Below are positions 58,157 through 60,474 of a stretch of 60,474 nucleotides of DNA, one piece after another. The translations under genes and the position numbers were made by a program. Every line of letters begins with the position of its first letter. Within the stretch, counting starts at the first letter, position 1. The notes beneath the pieces were generated by a model. It was not told the DNA's origin. It did no database searches and worked only from the letters and a program-made list of their open reading frames with translations. The DNA comes from Amphimedon queenslandica (lineage: Eukaryota > Porifera > Demospongiae > Haplosclerida > Niphatidae): contig NW_003546277.1 in assembly GCF_000090795.2 (NCBI RefSeq), positions 394,932-455,405 of the forward strand, read 5' to 3'.

Positions 58157-59210
58157 CATACATAGATAAACACACAAATTATATAAACATAATTATTGCT
58201 TGATAAATCAATAAACATTCTAGTGTTATGATACATTATCTCTAATGTACATGAGTATGATCGCCATATCAAAATATTGAGCCATCCCTTGTAACGGGTA
58301 ACTTAACTTACTGTACTATTTATCATCATCACCATCATCATTAATTATTATCATTACTTACTATTACTGTTATTATTATTATTATTATTATTGATTTACT
58401 GATGATTGTTTGATAGCATCAATCCATTCATCTCTTTCTTCAATTGAATTAACTGAAAAGAATCTTGACACTCCAGTTGTAACCAGCTCTGTAGAATAGG
58501 GCACACAAAAGTCTAATATTATGATGTTGAGGTACTAACCAAAACAGTTCAATACCTTTGGTCTTGAAGCAGTAACTACACTGACCTAATAGACTAATAA
58601 TGATACTACACACTACAGTATAGTGCACATGCACCTTAGTGATATAGGAACATTTTATTTCTTCTATTGGAATGTATTCAGTGAAATCAGTAGCTCCCTA
58701 CAGACACAATAATTCAATAATAGCATGTACATGTACAGTTAGATATGGATCATAATTCTCATATGGATCGATTGATGTCAGTTAGTTGTGCAACACAACA
58801 TTATGGTGCTATCTGAGGCTATTGATTGCAGCTCGTACTTGTTGTCAATAAGCTTGGACGATCATTTCAAACAACAATATCCATTCAATCATTATTTAGA
58901 CATAATGCTGCATTTGAATAGAAAGCATTTATGTACAATCTATTATAATTATCATCATTGGTGTAGGATTACATGCAAACGGTTTTAGAAATGGCATAAA
59001 AATATGACAGGAATCTCTGGGAAAATGAAAAATACACAAACTATAGTGTCTCTAATAACAAAAGTGACTCACAGCTGCTTCAACTGGGTAAAGTGAGAGG
59101 AGACGTGAGCTAAAGTTAATGACCAGTAGAGACTGAGAGTAGTTGCTGGTGGTAGGATCCTCTCTAAGTATCAAACCAGTTACCCTCTGCTCAGAATCAA
59201 CTCGAGGCAT
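57075..59210 (-). CDS. PLEKHA1/2 (TAPP) tandem PH-domain adaptor
   Basis: A PtdIns(3,4)P2-binding adaptor acting at the plasma membrane. The start at 59210 gives MPRVDSEQRVTGLILREDPT, which aligns with the TAPP N-terminus (MP-VD---R--G-L). The first PH domain spans exons to about 58390 (SYITKGQCSYCFKTKGIELF, FFSVNSIEERDEWIDAIKQS). A linker carries YRNQIIGGVIQ, like the TAPP YRTDIVGGV motif. The second PH domain reads VKAGHATKCGAV|MKNWKRRF, LGYYKCIEEVDPIKTVAVSD, LLELVTPSRTYYIQADTGMD and MKEWIEAFQSVI, with the basic WKRRFF phosphoinositide site. The C-terminus DDTSLVGIPV keeps a hydrophobic PDZ-ligand-like end. PLEKHA1 and PLEKHA2 cannot be told apart. Confidence 0.86.
58110..58162 (+). repeat. 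(TA)n microsatellite in a PLEKHA1/2 intron
   Basis: Interrupted TATATA runs of about 45 bp; no coding potential. Confidence 0.85.
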
Positions 59211-59953
59211 GCTGTCTAAAGAAAGGAGTGTGTGAACTACCTGGTATTGTATTGAATAACAGCTACATATGACAAACAGCAACACATTATGACACAATAT
59301 ATGTACATACAAGGCATGCCCATTAGAAATGGAACGGGAGACAGTGCACATACATGTAATCAAACAGTACTGCCCATTATGTACAACAAAGGCATCACAG
59401 TAGCAAAAATGCAGAAAACAATTTTTAGTGAGTAGGTTTTCATTAAAATCATTTTATCTCCAATAGCTCCATTTAAACTGGCTACACTGTGCCGCCACAA
59501 CTAGCAGGTAGTAGTGGCCAATGAAGTCTATCGAGAATGGTACGGCCAGACTTACAATATACTACACCACACTAAACTGTTCCTATTATAACACACATGC
59601 ACTGTCTCTGGGGACCTTACAAAAAGAGTAGCCTACCTCTAAAGCCTTTCCTATTGCAAAGACCACTCAACAGGTCTACAGGACGGCTAATCTCTTAGAC
59701 AGGAGAGCTTAGGCTAGCTAGCTGCAGTATTTGGTGGGTGGGACCAAATATTGGGGCCACCCACCTTGTGGGTGGTCCCAGTATATTGTACTGCGCATGC
59801 TCAGCTCAAGAAATTTTTATGCTCTTGAATACAAGTCAGTTGCTCTTGAATACTTACAGAAGTAGCAGCACTGCAGCACGTACATGCAAGCAGCTCCAGC
59901 CCCTCCCATGCATGTAGATTGAAAGGTGTGGCATTACATGATCAACTGCAATA
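59211..59953. other. Upstream region of PLEKHA1/2, no gene recognised
   Basis: About 740 bp. It could hold non-coding 5' exons of PLEKHA1/2 (a minus-strand donor-like site precedes the start). A hairpin CCACCCAC-CTT-GTGGGTGG lies at 59757-59775, flanked by GGTGGGTGGGACC. No open frame of note. Confidence 0.5.
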
Positions 59954-59995
59954 ATGGCAGCAAGAAGACCGTGTGAGAAATTTGAGATAGTATAG
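59954..59995 (+). CDS. Possible first coding exon of a gene running off the right end
   Basis: ATG in AATAATGGCAGCAAGAAGAC, a start context like several real genes here, reads MAARRPCEKFEIV then stops at 59993-59995 unless spliced. Donor-like GTGTGAG, GTGAGA and GTATAG occur within it. No downstream exon is recognised before the window ends. Weak call. Confidence 0.2.
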   Translation: MAARRPCEKFEIV

Positions 59996-60474
59996 GCACT
60001 TTAGTACCTATAACCCAGCTGTTTGTTGCTCTATGACCCTTTATACACTTGTAAAACCATTATGATAAACACCATATTAACCTTGTTATATGTTCCATTA
60101 CCTACATCATAACATAATGATCCTCAATAGGTGTACCTATACCATCATATTAACCTTGCTATACAAGTACATTCATAGCATTACCTATAATACCTTATAA
60201 CCTCTGACCTTTACAATGCAAATATGCACATTGCTACCACCATATATACCATTACCATCGCCTACATCAACTTATAACCTGCACTAGCTGGATCACGAGA
60301 TATCCATTGCTGGTTGGGGACTTACTAGTGGAGGAGTTAAATACTGGATTGGATACAACTCATGTACTTGCATTATCATAATATACACCTACCACTATGT
60401 ACTATTGAAAGGAAAGCTTCTGTTGTTTTTTTGATTAACAAAATTAATGATTACATGGTGCTAAAATCACATTT
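59996..60474. other. Right-end stretch without recognised gene
   Basis: Roughly 480 bp of AT-rich sequence with loose repetition of ACCTATAA, CATTACCTA and ATATTAACCTTG motifs. It could be an intron of the gene suggested at 59954. No conserved coding sequence seen. Confidence 0.5.

Overview
This is a gene-dense, AT-rich eukaryotic window. It carries about 26 recognisable protein-coding genes in 60 kb on both strands. Most introns are very short (about 40-100 bp, GT-AG), with (ATT)n microsatellites in introns and very small intergenic gaps. The gene set is animal: a VPS10/sortilin receptor, a transglutaminase, PLEKHA1/2 (TAPP), CD225/dispanin genes, a SON homologue and WDTC1. Protein identities, compactness and base composition together suggest an early-branching metazoan, most likely a demosponge of the Amphimedon type. 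That taxonomic statement is inference. I see no bacterial, viral or organellar block.

Layout, left to right: a CASC3/Barentsz-like 3' end (+, cut at the left edge); PIKFYVE (+, 24 exons resolved, 2474 codons, frame intact throughout); a CD225/dispanin gene (-); IDH3B (+, 14 exons resolved); ARL3 (-); D2HGDH (-); MCMBP (+); QDPR (-); a sortilin-type receptor (+); an unusual FN3-like single-pass receptor with a 10-residue repeat tail (-); NDUFB2 (-); COPS5 (+); SNU13 (-); CWC25 (+); WDR54 (+); a transglutaminase (-); SON (+); NOP58 (-); an RNF212-like RING gene (+); WDTC1/DCAF9 (-); two more CD225/dispanin genes head to head (-, +); SMIM8 (-); a GATase/ThuA-like protein of unknown function (-); an LRR protein (-); PLEKHA1/2 (-); and a possible first exon of a further gene (+) at the right end.

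Functional themes: RNA processing is over-represented (CASC3-like, SNU13, CWC25, SON, NOP58). SNU13 and NOP58 are both core box C/D snoRNP proteins. IDH3B and D2HGDH both concern 2-oxoglutarate. At least seven gene pairs are head-to-head with 62-256 bp between start codons, which implies bidirectional promoters.

The most unusual non-coding feature is a two-part repeat family. A ~177-bp satellite (family A) forms arrays inside introns of PIKFYVE, COPS5 and SON. A related ~165-187-bp element (family B), carrying a hairpin palindrome, is scattered through other introns and gaps. In COPS5 and SON the host gene's real 3' splice site falls on the conserved TAG at the end of a family B copy. This suggests the repeats supply splice acceptors or are introner-like.
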